DNA of 64,000 bases from Camelus bactrianus (Eukaryota; Chordata; Mammalia; Artiodactyla; Camelidae): NCBI RefSeq assembly GCF_048773025.1, contig NC_133570.1, forward strand, positions 27,192,001-27,256,000, read 5' to 3'. Under the pieces are notes generated by a model. It was given only the letters and a program-made list of their open reading frames with translations, was not told the origin of the DNA and ran no database searches. Position numbers and translations under genes: made by a program. Shown piece by piece: positions 1-13,604 of the stretch (its first letter is position 1; each line of letters starts with the position of its first letter).

Positions 1-266
1 GACAGAAGACGGAACCTCCCCATACTCAGAATTCCGGAACACGGCTGACTGTGTGGGGGAGGTTCGGGGCCGCCCTCCACGCAGCTGCCTGGTGTCACAG
101 GTGTTCCCTGGCAGGGAGAAGTCCGCTAATTACCTCCCCTGTTCATGGGGAGGCACTAGATGCTACCTGCGTTTATAGCCCAACCCCCTCCTTTCCTCGG
201 CAGCCCGCACTGGGACGGACTGGGGGAAGACACTCGAAGGGCTCCTAGGAGATCCCGGGTGCTGCA
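1..266. other. monomer landmarks: restriction sites and palindromes
   Basis: Given once for the array, in monomer coordinates. The consensus holds EcoRI (29-34), PvuII (82-87), NcoI (143-148), AvrII (244-249), SmaI (254-259) and PstI (262 into the next unit). Each would give a 266-bp ladder, with gaps where a subtype has lost the site. Short self-complementary elements are TTCCGGAA (32-39), CCCTG-G-CAGGG (106-116), CTCCTAGGAG (242-251) and a GGAGG/CCTCC hairpin with an 11-nt loop (58-78). The first monomer itself lacks some consensus states. Confidence 0.8.
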
Positions 267-476
267 GACAGAAGACGGAACCTCCCCACACTCAGAATTC
301 CGGAACACGGGTGACTGTGTGGGTGAGGTTTAGGGCCGCACTCCACGCAGCTGCCTGGTGTCACAGGTGTTCCCTGGAAGGGGGAAGTCCGCTAATTACC
401 TCCCCTGTCCATGGGGAGGCACTAGATGCTACCTGCGTTTCCAGCACAACCCCCGCCTTTCCCCGGCTGCCCTCAC

Positions 477-507
477 AGTGAGGGACTCTGGGAAGACACT
501 CGAAGGG
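477..507 (+). other. possible long-loop G-quadruplex, one per monomer
   Basis: Most monomers carry four runs of three or more G at monomer positions 212-214, 216-218, 223-226 and 239-241, separated by about 1, 4 and 12 bases. A fold is possible on this strand, but the last loop is long and stability would be modest. The GGGACGGACTGGGGG subtype breaks one run and the GGGACTCTGGG subtype shortens another. A second G-rich patch lies at 55-69. Whether either folds is inference. The interval given is an example position in an early monomer. Confidence 0.35.
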
Positions 508-2926
508 CTCCTAGGAGATCCCGGGTGCTGCTGACAGAAGACGGAACCTCCCCACACTCAGAATTCCGGAACACGGCTGACTGTGTGGGGGAGGTTCGGG
601 GCCGCCCTCCACGCAGCTGCCTGGTGTCACAGGTGTTCCTTGGCAGGGAGAAGTCCGCTAATTACCTCCCCTGTCCATGGGGAGGCACTAGATGCTACCT
701 GCGTTTCCAGCCCAACCCCCTCCTTTCCTCGGCAGCCCGCACTGGGACGGACTGGGGGAAGACACTCGAAGGGCTCCTAGGAGATCCCGGGTGCTGCAGA
801 CAGAAGACGGAACCTCCCCACACTCAGAATTCCGGAACACGGGTGACTGTGTGGGTGAGGTTTAGGGCCGCACTCCACGCAGCTGCCTGGTGTCACAGGT
901 GTTCCCTGGCAGGGGGAAGTCCGCTAATTACCTCCCCTGTCCATGGGGAGGCACTAGATGCTACCTGCGTTTCCAGCACAACCCCTTCCTTTCCCCGGCA
1001 GCCCGCACAGGGAGGGACTCTGGGAAGACTCTCGAAGGGCTCCTAGGAGATCCCGGGTGCTGCAGACAGAAGACGGAACCTCCCCACACTCAGAATTCCG
1101 GAACAAGGCTGACTGCGTGGGGGAGGTTCGGGGCCGCCCACCACGCAGCTGCCTGGTGTCACAGGTGTTCCCTGGCAGGGGGAAGTCCGCTAATTACCTC
1201 CCCAGTCCATCGGGAGGCACAAGATGCTACCTGCTTTTCCAGCCCAACCCCCGCCTTTCCCCGGCAGCCCGCACTTGTAGGGACTCGGGGAAGACACTCG
1301 AAGGGCTCCTAGGAGATCCCGGGTGCTGCAGACAGAAGACGGAACCTCCCCACACTCAGAATACCGGAACACGGCTGACTGTGTGGGGGAGGTTCGGGGC
1401 CGCCCACCACGCAGCTGCCTGGTGTCACAGGTGTTCCCTGGCAGGGGGAAGTCCGCTAATTACCTCCCCTGTCCATGGGGAGGCACTAGATGCTACCTGC
1501 GTTTCCAGCACAACCCCCTCCTTTCCCCGGCAGCCTGCAAAGGGAGGGACTCTGGGAAGACACTCGAAGGGCTCCTAGGAGATCCCGGGTGCTGCAGACA
1601 GAAAACGAAACCTCCTCACACTCAGTATTCCGGAACATGGTTGACTGTGTGGGGGAGGTTCGGGGCCGACCTCCACGAAGCTGCCTGGTGTCACAGGTGT
1701 TCCCTGGCAGGGGGAAGTCCGCTAATTACCTCCCCTGTCCATGGGGAGGCACTAGATGCTACCTGCGTTTCCAACCCAACCCCCGCCTTTCTCTGGCTGC
1801 CCGCAGTGGGAAGGACTCGGGGATGACTCTCGAAGGGCTCCTAGGAGATCCCGGGTGCTGCAGACAGAAGACGGAACCTCCCCACACTCAGAATTCCGGA
1901 ACACGGCTGACTGTGTGGGGGAGGTTCGGGGCCGCCCTCCACGCAACTGCCTGGTGTCACAGGTGTTCCCTGGCAGGGAGAAGTCCGCTAATTACCTCCC
2001 CTGTCCATGTGGTGGCACAAGATGCTACCTGCTTTTCCAGCACAACCCCCGCATTTGCCCGGCAACCCGCACTGGGAGGGACTCTGGGAAGACACTCGAA
2101 GGGCTCCTAGGAGATCCCGGGTGCTGTAGACAGAAGACGGAACCTCCCCACACTCAGAATTCCGGAACACGGCTGACTGTGTGGGGGAGGTTCGGGGCCG
2201 CCCTCCACGCAGCTGCCTGGTGTCACAGGTGTTCCCTGGCAGGGAGAAGTCCGCTAATTACCTCCCCTGTCCATGGGGAGGCACTAGATGCTACCTGCGT
2301 TTCCAGCCCAACCCCCTCCTTTCCTCGGCAGCCCGCACTGGGACGGACTGGGGGAAGACACTCGAAGGGCTCGTAGGAGATCCCGGGTGCTGCAGACAAA
2401 AGACGGATCCTCCCCACACTCAGAATCCCGGAACACGTCTGACTGTGTGGGTGAGGTTTAGGGCCGCCCTCCACGCAGCTGCCTGGTGTCACAGGTGTTC
2501 CCTGGCAGGGGGAAGTCCGCTAATTACCTCCCCTGTTCATGGGGAGGCACTAGATGCTACCTGCGTTTCCAGCCCAACCCCCTCCTTTCCTCGGCAGCCC
2601 GCACTGGGACGGACTGGGGGAAGACACTCGAAGGGCTCCTAGGAGATCCCGGGTGCTGCAGACAGAAGACGGAACCTCCCCACACTCAGAATTCCGGAAC
2701 ACGGGTGACTGTGTGGGTGAGGTTTAGGGCCGCACTCCACGCAGCTGCATGGTGTCACAGGTGTTCCCTGGCAGGGGGAAGTCCGCTAATTACCTCCCCT
2801 GTCCATGGGGAGGCACTAGATGCTACCTGCGTTTCCAGCTCAACCCCCGCCTTTCCCAGGCTGCCCTCACAGTGAGGGACTCTGGGAAGACACTCGAAGG
2901 GCTCCTAGGAGATCCCGGGTGCTGCT

Positions 2927-3192
2927 GACAGAAGACGGAACCTCCCCACACTCAGAATTCCGGAACACGGCTGACTGTGTGGGGGAGGTTCGGGGCCGCT
3001 CTCCACGCAGCTGCCTGGTGTCACAGGTGTTCCCTGGCAGGGGGAAGTCCGCTAATTACCTCCCTTGTCCATGGGGAGGCACATGATGCTAGCTGCTTTT
3101 CCAGCCCAACCTCCGCCATTCCCCGGCAGCCCGCACAGGGAGGGACTGGGGGAAGACACTCGAAGGGCTCCTAGGTGAACCCGGGTGCTGCA
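2927..3192. repeat. divergent monomer type (GGTGAACCC / GACATAAG)
   Basis: This monomer carries a linked set of changes rare elsewhere: ACATGATGC instead of ACTAGATGC, CAACCTCCGCCATTCC in the pyrimidine tract, GACTGGGGG, CTAGGTGAACCCGGG instead of CTAGGAGATCCCGGG, and GACATAAGAC at the start of the next unit. The same set recurs in monomers 39,352-39,617, 44,937-45,202 and 62,490-62,755. It is the most distinct subfamily I could define. Four copies so far apart, with the set intact, suggest dispersal by block duplication or conversion rather than independent mutation. Confidence 0.85.
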
Positions 3193-6100
3193 GACATAAG
3201 ACGGAACCTCCCCACACTCAGAATTCCGGAACACGAATGACTGTGTGGGGGAGGTTCGGGGCCGACCTCCACGCAGCTGCCTTGTGTCACAGGTGTTCCC
3301 TGGCAGGTGGAAGTCCGCTAATTACCTCCCCTGTCCATGGGGAGGCACTAGATGCTACCTGCGTTTCCAGCACAACCCCATCCTTTCCCCGGGAGCCCGC
3401 AAAGGGAGGGACTCTGGGAAGACACTCGAAGGGCTCCTAGGAGATCCCGGGTGCTGCAGACAGAATAGGGAACCTCCCCACAATCAGAATTCCAGAACAC
3501 GGCTGACTGTGTGGGGGAGGTTCGGGGCCGCCCTCCACGCAGCTGCCTGGTGTCACAGGTGTTCCCTGGCAGGGAGAAGTCCGCTAATTACCTCCCCTGT
3601 CCATGGGGATGCACTAGATGCTACCTGCATTTCCAGCCCAACCCCCTCCTTTCCTCGGCAGCCCGCACTGGGACGGACTGGGGGAAGACACTCGAAGGGC
3701 TCCTAGGAGATCCCGGGTTCTGCAGACAAAAGACGGATCCTCCCCACACTCAGAATCCTGGAACACGTCTGACTGTGTGGGTGAGCTTTAGGGCTGCCCT
3801 CCACGCAGCTGCCTGGTGTCACAGGTGTTCCCTGGCAGGGGGAAGTCCGCTAATTACCTCCCCTGTCCATGGGGAGGCACTAGATGCTACCTGCGTTTCC
3901 AGCCCAACCCCCGCCTTTCCCCGGCAGCCCGCACTGGAAGGGACTCGGGGAAGACAATCGAAGGGCTCCTAGGAGATCCCGGGTGCTGCAGACAGAAGAC
4001 GGAACCTCCCCACACTCAGAATTCCGGAACACGGATGACTGTGTGGGGGAGGTTCGGGGCCGCCCTCCACGCAGCTCCCTGGTGTCACAGGTGTTCCCTG
4101 GCAGGTGGAAGTCCGCTAATTACCTCCCCTGTCCATGGGGAGGCACTAGATGCTACCTGCGTTTCCAGCACAACCCCCTCCTTTCCCCGGCAGCCCGCAC
4201 AGGGAGGGACTCTGGGAAGACTCTCGAAGGGCTCCTAGGAGATCCCGGGTGCTGCAGACAGAAGACGGAACCTCCCCACACTCAGAATTCCGGAACACGG
4301 CTGACTGCGTGGGGGAGGTTCGGGGCCGCCCTCCACGAAGCTGCCTGGTGTCACAGGTGTTCCCTGGCAGGGGGAAGTCCGCTAATTACCTCCCCTGTCC
4401 ATGGGGAGGCACAAGATGCTACCTGCTTTTCCAGCCCAACCCCCGCCTTTCCCCGGCAGCCCGCACTGGGAGGGACTCGGGGAAGACTCTCGAAGGGCTC
4501 CTAGGAGATCCCGGGTGCTGCAGACAGAAGACGGAACCTCCCCACACTCAGAATTCCGGAACACGGCTGACTGTGTGGGGGAGGTTCGGGGCCGCCCTCC
4601 ACGCAGCTGCCTGGTGTCACAGGTGTTCCCTGGCAGGGGGAAGTCCGCTAATTACCTCCCCTGTCCATGAGGAGGCACTAGATGCTACCTGCGTTTCCAG
4701 CCCAACCCCCTCCTTTCCTGGGCAGCCCGCACTGGGACGGACTGGGGAAGACACTCGAAGGGCTCCTCGGAGATCCCGGGTGCTGCAGACAGAAGACGGA
4801 ACCTCCCCACACTCAGAATTCCGGAACACGGGTGACTGTGTGGGTGAGGTTTAGGGCCGCACTCCACGCAGCTTCCTGGTGTCACAAGTGTTCCCTGGCA
4901 GGGGGAAGTCCGCTAATTACCTCCCCTGTCCATGGGGAGGCACTAGATGCTACCTGCGTTTCCAGCCCAACCCCCGCCTTTCCCCGGCAGCCCGCACTGG
5001 GAGGGACTCGGGGAAGACACTCGAAGGGCTCCTAGGAGATCCCGGGTGCTGCAGACAGAAGACGGAACCTCCCCACACTCAGAATTCCGGAACACGGATG
5101 ACTGTGTGGGGGAGGTTCGGGGCCGCTCTCCACGCAGCTGCCTGGTGTCACAGGTGTTCCCTGGCAGGTGGAAGTCCGCTAATTACCTCCGCTGTCCATG
5201 GGGAGGCACTAGATGCTACCTGCGTTTCCAGCACAACCCCCTCCTTTCCCCGGCAGCCTGCACAGGGAGGGACTCTGGGAAGACACTCGAAGGGCTCCTA
5301 GGAGATCCCGGGTGCTGCAGACAGAAGACGGAACCTCCCCACACTCAGAATTCCGGTATACGGTTGACTGTGTGGGGGAGGTTCGGGGCCGACCTCCACG
5401 CAGCTGCCTGGTGTCACAGGTGTTCCCTGGCAGGGGGAAGTCCGCTAAATACCTCCCCTGTCCATGGGGAGGCACTAGATGCTACTTGCGTTTCCAGCCC
5501 AACCCCCGCCTTTCTCTGGCTGCCCGCACTGGGAGGGACTCGGGGAAGACTCTCGAAGGGCTCCTAGGAGATCCCGGGTGCTGCAGACAGAAGACGGAAC
5601 CTCCCCACACTCAGAATTCCGGAACACGGCTGACTGTGTGGGGGAGGTTCGGGGCCGACCTCCACGCAGCTGCCTGGTGTCACAGGTGTTCCCTGGCAGA
5701 GGGAAGTCCGCTAATTACCTCCCCTGTCCATGGGGAGGCACTAGATGCTACCTGCGTTTCCAACCCAACCCCCGCCTTTCTCTGGCTGCCCGCACTGGGA
5801 GGGACTCGGGGATGACTCTCGAAGGGCTCCTAGGAGATCCCGGGTGCTGCAGACAGAAGACGGAACCTCCCCACACTCAGAATTCCGGAACACGGCTGAC
5901 TGTGTGGGGGAGGTTCGGGGCCGCCCTCCACGCAACTGCCTGGTGTCACAGGTGTTCCCTGGCAGGGAGAAGTCCGCTAATTTCCTCCCCTGTCCATGGG
6001 GAGGCACAAGATGCTACCTGCTTTTCCAGCACAACCCCCGCATTTGCCCGGCAGCCCGCACTGGGAGGGACTCGGGGAAGACACTCGAAGGGCTCCTAGG

Positions 6101-8899
6101 AGATCCCGGGTGCTGTAGAGAGAAGACGGAACCTCCCCACACTCAGAATTCCGGAACACGGCTGACTGTGTGGGGGAGGTTCGGGGCCGCCCTCCACGCA
6201 GCTGCCTGGTGTCACAGGTGTTCCCTGGCAGGGGGAAGTCCGCTAATTACCTCCCCTGTCCATGGGGAGGCACTAGATGCTACCTGCATTTCCAGCCCAA
6301 CCCCCGCCTTTCCCCAGCAGCCCGCACAGGGAGGGACTCGGGGAAGACACTCGAAGGGCTCCTAGGAGATCCCGGGTGCTGCAGACAGAAGACGGAACCT
6401 CCCCACACTCATAATTCCGGAACACGGCTGACTGTGTGGGGGAGGTTCGGGGCCGCCCTCCACGCAGCTGCCTGGTGTCACAGGTGTTCCCTGGCAGGGA
6501 GAAGTCCGCTAATTACCTCCCCTGTCCATGGGGAGGCACTAGATGCTACCTGCGTTTCCAGCCCAACCCCCTCCTTTCCTCGGCAGCCCGCACTGGGACG
6601 GACTGGGGGAAGACACTCGAATAGCTCCTAGGAGATCCCGGGTGCTGCAGACAAAAGACGGATCCTCCCCACACTCAGAATCCCGGAACACGTCTGACTG
6701 TGTGGGTGAGGTTTAGGGCCGCCCTCCACGCAGCTGCCTGGTGTCACAGGTGTTCCCTGGCAGGGGGAAGTCCGCTAATTACCTCCCCTGTCCATGGGAA
6801 GGCACTAGATGCTACCTGCGTTTCCAGTCCAACCCCCGCCTTTCCCCGGCAGCCCGCACTGGGAGGGACTCGGGGAAGACACTCGTAGGGCTCCTAGGAG
6901 ATCCCGGGTGCTGCAGACAGAAGACGGAACCTCCCCACACTCAGAATTCCGGAACACTGCTGACTGCGTGGGGGAGGTTCGGGGCCGCCCTCCACGCAGC
7001 TGCCTGGTGTCACAGGTGTTCCCTGGCAGGGGGAATTCCGCTAATTACCTCCCCTGTCCATGGGGAGGCACAAGATGCTACCTGCTTTTCCAGCACAACC
7101 CCCTCCTTTCCCCGGCAGCCCGCACTGGGAGGGACTCTGGGAAGACACTCGAAGGGCTCCTAGGAGATCCCGGGTGCTGCAGACAGAAGACGGAACCTCC
7201 CCACAATCAGAATTCCAGAACACGGCTGACTGTGTGGGGGAGGTACGGGGCCGCCCTCCACGCAGCTGCCTGGTGTCACAGGTGTTCCCTGGCAGGGAGA
7301 AGTCCGCTAATTACCTCCCCTGTCCATGGGGAGGCACTAGATGCTACCTGCGTTTCCAGCCCAACCCCCTACTTTCCTCGGCAGCCCGCAAAGTGAGGGA
7401 CTCTGGGAAGACACTCGAAGGGCTCCTAGGAGATCCCGGGTGCTGCAAACAGAAGACGGAACCTCCCCACAATCAGAATTCCAGAACACGGCTGACTGTG
7501 TGGGGTAGGTTCGTGGCCGCCCTCCACGCAGCTGCCTGGTGTCACAGGTGTTCCCTGGCAGGTGGAAGTCCGCTAATTACCTCCCCTGTCCATGGGGAGG
7601 CACTAGATGCTACCTGCTTTTCCAGCACAACCCCCTCCTTTCCCCGGCAGCCTGCAAAGGGAGGGACTCTGGGAAGACACTCGAAGGGCTCCTAGGAGAT
7701 CCCGGGTGCTGCAGACAGAAGACGGAACCTCCCCACACTCATAATTCCGGAAACGGCTGACTGTGTGGGGGAGGTTCGGGGCCGCCCTCCACGCAGCTGC
7801 CTGGTGTCACAGGTGTTCCCTGGCAGGGAGAAGTCCGCTAATTACCTCCCCTGTCCATGGGGAGGCACTAGATGCTACCTGCGTTTCCAGCCCAACCCCC
7901 TCCTTTCCTCGGCAGCCCGCACTGGGAGGGACTCAGGGAAGACACTCGAAGGGCTCCTAGGAGATCCCGGGTGCTGCAGACAGAAGACGGAACCTCCCCA
8001 CACTCAGAATTCCGGAACACTGCTGACTGCGTGGGGGAGGTTCGGGGCCGCCCTCCACGCAGCTGCCTGGTGTCACAGGTGTTCCCTGGCAGGGGGAAGT
8101 CCGCTAATTACCTCCCCTGTCCATGGGGAGGCACAAGATGCTACCTGCTTTTCCAGCCCAACCCCTGCAGTTCCCCGGCAGCCCGCACTGGGAGGGTCTC
8201 GGGGAAGACACTCGAAGGGCTCCTAGGAGATCCTGGGTGCTGCAGACAGAAGACGGAACCTCCCCACACTCAGAATTCCGGAACACGGATGACAGTGTTG
8301 GGGAGGTTCGGGGCCGCACTCCACGCAGCTGCCTGGTGTCACAGGTGTTCCCTGGCAGGTGGAAGTCCGCTAATTACCTCCCCTGTCCATGGGGAGGCAC
8401 TAGATGCTACCTGCTTTTCCAGCACAACCCCCTATTTCCTCGGCAGCCCGCAAAGGGAGGGACTCTGGGAAGACACTCGAAGGGCTCCTAGGAGATCCCG
8501 GGTGCTGCAGACAGAAGACGGAACCTCCCCACAATCATAATTCCGGAACATGGCTGACTGTGTGGGGGAGGTTCGGGGCCGCCCTTCACGCAGCTGCCTG
8601 GTGTCTCAGGTGTTCCCTGGCAGGGAGAAGACCGCTAATTAACTCCCCTGTCCATGGGGAGGCACTAGATGCTACCTGCGTTTCCAGCCCAACCCCCTCC
8701 TTTCCTCGGCAGTCCGCAATGGGACGGACTGGGGGAAGACACTCGAAGGGCTCCTAGGAGATCCCGGGTGCTGCAGACAGAAGACGGAACCTCCCCACAC
8801 TCATAATTCCGGAACACGGCTGACTGCGTGGGGGAGGTTCGGGGCCGCCCTCCACGCAGCTGCCTGGTGTCACAGGTGTTCCCTGGCAAGGGGAAGTCC

Positions 8900-10680
8900 G
8901 CTAATTACCTCCCCTGTCCATGGGGAGTCACAAGATGCTACCTGCTTTTCCAGCCCAACCCCCGCATTTCCCCGGGAGCCCGCACTGGGAGGGACTCGGG
9001 GAAGACACTCGAAGGGCTCCTAGGAGATCCCGGGTGCTGCAGACAGAAGACGGAACCTCCCCACACTTAGAATTCCGGAACACGGCTGACTGTGTGGGGG
9101 AGGTTCGGGGCCACCCTCCACGCAGCTGCCTGGTGTCACAGGTGTTCCCTGGCAGGGAGAAGTCAGCTAATTACCTCCCCTGTCCATGGGGAGGCACTAG
9201 ATGCTACCTGCGTTTCCAGCCCAACCCCCTCCTTTCCTCGGCAGCCCGCACTGGGAAGGACTGGTGGAAGACACTCGAAGGGCTCCTAGGAGATCCCGGG
9301 TGCTGCAGACAGAAGACGGAACCTCCCCACACTCAGAATTCCGGAACACGGGTGACTGTGTGGGTGAGGTTTAGGGCCGCACTCCACGCAGCTTCCTGGT
9401 GTCACAGGTGTTCCCTGGCAGGGGGAAGTCCGCTAATTACCTCCCTTGTCCATGGGGAGGCACTAGATGCTACCTACGTTTCCAGCCCAACCCCCGCCTT
9501 TCCCCGGCTGCCCTCACAGTGAGGGACTCTGGGAAGAACCTCGAAGGGCTCCTAGGAGATCCCGGGTGCTGAAGACAGAAGACGGAACCTCCCCACACTC
9601 AGAATTCCGGAACACGGATGACTGTGTGGGGGAGGTTCGGGGCCGCTCTCCACGCAGCTGCCTGGTGTCACAGGTGTTCCCTGGCAGGTGGAAATCCGCT
9701 AATTACCTCCCCTGTCCATGGGGAGGCACTAGATGCTACCTGCGTTTCCAGCACAACCCCCTACTTTCCCCGGCAGCCTGCACAGGGAGGGACTCTAGGA
9801 AGACACTCGAAGGGCTCCTAGGAGATCCCGGGTGCTGCAGACAGAAGACGGAACCTCCCCACACTCAGAATTCCGGAACACGGTTGACTGTGTGGGAGAG
9901 GTTCGGGGCCGACCTCCACGCAGCTGCCTTTTGTCACAGGTGTTCCCTGGCAGGGGGAAGTCCGCTAATTACCTCCCCTGTCCATGGGGAGGCACTAGAT
10001 GCTACCTGCGTTTCCAGCCCAACCCCCGCCTTTCTCTGGCTGCCCGCACTGGGAGGGACTCGGGGAAGACTCTCGAAGGGCTCCTAGGAGATCCCGGGTG
10101 CTGCAGACAGAAGACGGAACCTCCCCACAATCAGAATTCCGGAACACGGCTGACTGTGTGGGGGAGGTTCGGGGCCGCCCTCCACGCAGCTGCCTTATGT
10201 CACAGGTGTTCCCTTGCAGGTGGAAGTCCGCTAATTACATCCCCTGTCCACGGGGAGGCACTAGATGCTACCTGCGTTTCCAGCACAACCCCCTCCTTTC
10301 CCCGGCAGCCCGCAAAGGGTGGGACTCTGGGAAGACACTCGAAGGGCTCCTAGGAGATCCCGGGTGCTGCAGACAAAGGACGGATCCTCCCCACACTCAG
10401 AATCCCGGAACACGTCTGACTGTGTGGGTGAGGTTTAGGGCCGCCCTCCACGCAGCTGCCTGGTGTCACAGGTGTTCCCTGGCAGGGGGAAGTCCGCTAA
10501 TTACCTCCCCTGTCCATGGGGAGGCACTAGATGCTATCTGCTTTTCCAGCCCAACCCCTGCCTTTCCCCGGCAACCCGCACTGGGAGGGACTCGGGGAAG
10601 ACACTCGAAGGGCTCCTAGGAGATCCCGGGTGCTGCAGACAGAAGACGGAACCTCCCCACACTCAGAATTCCGGAACACG
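8900..10680. repeat. higher-order block, copy 1 of an 11-monomer-spaced pair
   Basis: This stretch of about 6.7 monomers matches 11,825-13,604 at an offset of 2,925 bp, falling to 2,924 after a one-base deletion near 12,885. Private variants shared by both include GGGGAGTCACAAG, CACACTTAGAATTCC (9,066 and 11,991), GGACTGGTGGAAG and CTACCTACGTTTCC. A translated stretch of 200 codons differs at one residue, so the copies are more than 99% alike. Left of about 8,900 (CAAGGGG against CAGGGGG) and right of 10,680 the match stops. Confidence 0.88.
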
Positions 10681-11824
10681 GCTGACTGTGTGGGGGAGGT
10701 TCGGGGCCGCCCTCCACCCAGCTGCCTGGTGTCACAGGTGTTCCCTGGCAGGGAGAAGTCAGCTAATTACCTCCCCTGTCCATGGGGTGGCACTAGATGC
10801 TACCTGCGTTTCCAGCCCAACCCCCTCCTTTCCTCGGCAGCCCGCACTGGGACGGACTGGGGGAAGACACTCGAAGGGCTCCTAGGAGATCCCGGGTGCT
10901 GCAGACAGAAGACGGAACCTCCCCACACTCAGAATTCCGGAACACGAGTGACTGTGTGGGTGAGGTTTAGGGCCGCACTCCCCGCAGCTTCCTGGTGTCA
11001 CAGGTGTTCCCTGGCAGGGGGAAGTCCGCTAATTACCTCCCTTGTCCATGGGGAGGCACTAGATGCTACCTCCGTTTCCAGCCCAACCCCCGCCTTTCCC
11101 CGGCTGCCCTCACAGTGAGGGACTCTGGGAAGACCCTCGAAGGGCTCCTAGGAGATCCCGGGTGCTGAAGAAAGAAGACGGAACCTCCCCACACTCAGAA
11201 TTCCGGAACACGGATGACTGTGTGGGGGGGTTCGGGGCCGCTCTCCACGCAGCTGCCTGGTGTCACAGGTGTTCCCTGGCAGGTGGAAGTCCGCTAATTA
11301 CCTCCCCTGTCCATGGGGAGGCACTAGATGCTACCTGCGTTTCCAGCACAACCCCCTACTTTCCCCGGCAGCCTGCAAAGGGAGGGACTCTGGGAAGACA
11401 CTCTAAGGGCTCCTAGGAGATCCCGTGTGCTGCAGACAGAAGACGGAACCTCCCCACACTCAGAATTCCGAAACACGGGTGACTGTGTGGGTGAGGTTTA
11501 GGGCCGCACTACACGCAGCTGCCTGGTGTCACAGGTGTTCCCTGGCAGGGGGAAGTCCGCTAATTATCTCCCCTGTCCATGGGGAGGCACTAGATGCTAC
11601 CTGCGTTTCCAGCCCAACCCCCGCCTTTCTCTGGCTGCCCGCACTGGGAGGGACTCGGGGAAGACTCTCGAAGGGCTCCTAGGAGATCCCGGGTGCTGCA
11701 GACAGAAGACGGAACCTCCCCACACTCAGAATTCCGGAACACGGCTGACTGTGTAGGGGAGGTTCGGGGCCGCCCTCCACGCAGCTGCCTTCTGTCACAG
11801 GTGTTCCCTGGCAGGGGGAAGTCC

Positions 11825-13604
11825 GCTAATTACCTCCCCTGTCCATGGGGAGTCACAAGATGCTACCTGCTTTTCCAGCCCAACCCCCGCATTTCCCCGG
11901 GAGCCCGCACTGGGAGGGACTCGGGGAAGACACTCGAAGGGCTCCTAGGAGATCCCGGGTGCTGCAGACAGAAGACGGAACCTCCCCACACTTAGAATTC
12001 CGGAACACGGCTGACTGTGTGGGGGAGGTTCGGGGCCACCCTCCACGCAGCTGCCTGGTGTCACAGGTGTTCCCTGGCAGGGAGAAGTCAGCTAATTACC
12101 TCCCCTGTCCATGGGGAGGCACTAGATGCTACCTGCGTTTCCAGCCCAACCCCCTCCTTTCCTCGGCAGCCCGCACTGGGAAGGACTGGTGGAAGACACT
12201 CGAAGGGCTCCTAGGAGATCCCGGGTGCTGCAGACAGAAGACGGAACCTCCCCACACTCAGAATTCCGGAACACGGGTGACTGTGTGGGTGAGGTTTAGG
12301 GCCGCCCTCCACGCAGCTTCCTGGTGTCACAGGTGTTCCCTGGCAGGGGGAAGTCCGCTAATTACCTCCCCTGTCCATGGGGAGGCACTAGATGCTACCT
12401 ACGTTTCCAGCCCAACCCCCGCCTTTCCCCGGCTGCCCTCACAGTGAGGGACTCTGGGAAGACCCTCGAAGGGCTCCTAGGAGATCCCGGGTGCTGAAGA
12501 CAGAAGACGGAACCTCCCCACACTCAGAATTCCGGAACACGGATGACTGTGTGGGGGAGGTTCGGGGCCGCTCTCCACGCAGCTGCCTGGTGTCACAGGT
12601 GTTCCCTGGCAGGTGGAAGTCCGCTAATTACCTCCCCTGTCCATGGGGAGGCACTAGATGCTACCTGCGTTTCCAGCACAACCCCCTACTTTCCCCGGCA
12701 GCCTGCACAGGGAGGGACTCTAGGAAGACACTCGAAGGGCTCCTAGGAGATCCCGGGTGCTGCAGACAGAAGACGGAACCTCCCCACACTCAGAATTCCG
12801 GAACACGGTTGACTGTGTGGGGGAGGTTCGGGGCCGACCTCCACGCAGCTGCCTTTTGTCACAGGTGTTCCCTGGCAGGGGAAGTCCGCTAATTACCTCC
12901 CCTGTCCATGGGGAGGCACTAGATGCTACCTGCGTTTCCAGCCCAACCCCCGCCTTTCTCTGGCTGCCCGCACTGTGAGGGACTCGGGGAAGACTCTCGA
13001 AGGGCTCCTAGGAGATCCCGGGTGCTGCAGACAGAAGACGGAACCTCCCCACAATCAGAATTCCGGAACACGGCTGACTGTGTGGGGGAGGTTCGGGGCC
13101 GCCCTCCACGCAGCTGCCTTCTGTCACAGGTGTTCCCTGGCAGGTGGAAGTCCGCTAATTACATCCCCTGTCCATGGGGAGGCACTAGATGCTACCTGCG
13201 TTTCCAGCACAACCCCCTCCTTTCCCCGGCATCCCGCAAAGGGTGGGACTCTGGGAAGACACTCGAAGGGCTCCTAGGAGATCCCGGGTGCTGCAGACAA
13301 AGGACGGATCCTCCCCACACTCAGAATCCCGGAACACGTCTGACTGTGTGGGTGAGGTTTAGGACCGCCCTCCACGCAGCTGCCTGGTGTCACAGGTGTT
13401 CCTTGGCAGGGGGAAGTCCGCTAATTACCTCCCCTGTCCATGGGGAGGCACTAGATGCTACCTGCTTTTCCAGCCCAACCCCTGCCTTTCCCCGGCAACC
13501 CGCACTGGGAGGGACTCGGGGAAGACACTCGAAGGGCTCCTAGGAGATCCCGGGTGCTGCAGACAGAAGACGGAACCTCACCACACTCAGAATTCCGGAA
13601 CACG
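11825..13604. repeat. higher-order block, copy 2 of the 11-monomer-spaced pair
   Basis: Partner of 8,900-10,680. The unit containing GGCAGGGGAAG near 12,885 has lost one G relative to copy 1. At about 13,604 the sequence stops following copy 1 and instead continues as the G7-marked unit found at 11,213, now at an offset of 2,392 bp (nine monomers). The junction lies inside one monomer, between AACACG and GTGACTG. Confidence 0.88.

Larger units (their letters stand above)
1..8900. repeat. left region: heterogeneous monomer mosaic
   Basis: About 33 monomers in which variants are shuffled with little long-range order. One recognisable pair is 1,490-2,200 and 5,213-6,190. They share GGGATGACTCTCG (near 1,822 and 5,811), CTCTGGCTGCCCGC and the rare CATTTGCCCGG. 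Their offset is 3,723 bp on the left side and 3,989 bp on the right, a change of exactly one monomer. The extra unit in the second copy (5,479-5,744) closely resembles its right neighbour, so a single-monomer duplication is the likely cause. One-base deletions lie near 4,746, 7,752 and 8,432. Nothing but satellite is present. Confidence 0.85.

Noticed and set aside
52-74. RNA polymerase III B box (GGTTCGGGGCC), hinting at a tRNA-derived origin
   Set aside because: It matches 8 of 10 fixed positions, but no A box lies at a suitable distance upstream, no tRNA fold is evident, and the GTTTAGGGCC subtype destroys it.
55-226. Ancient internal duplication in the monomer (TGGGGGAGGTTCGGGG against TGGGAGGGACTCGGGG)
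   Set aside because: Twelve of 16 bases match, but both are G-rich and the flanks do not align, so shared composition explains it.
1-266. CENP-B box
   Set aside because: The nearest match, on the reverse strand around CCCGGGTGCTGCAGA, misses two of the nine essential bases. No unit I inspected restores them.
307-340. Plant-type telomere motif TTTAGGG
   Set aside because: It occurs once per unit in some subtypes only, never in tandem, and arises by simple change from GTTCGGGG.
426-1046. Recurrent 206-codon frames beginning at GATGCTACC
   Set aside because: The same frame restarts in nearly every monomer, overlaps its neighbours, and always ends at the CTCCTAG of a later unit. Variants among copies show no sign of protecting a protein.
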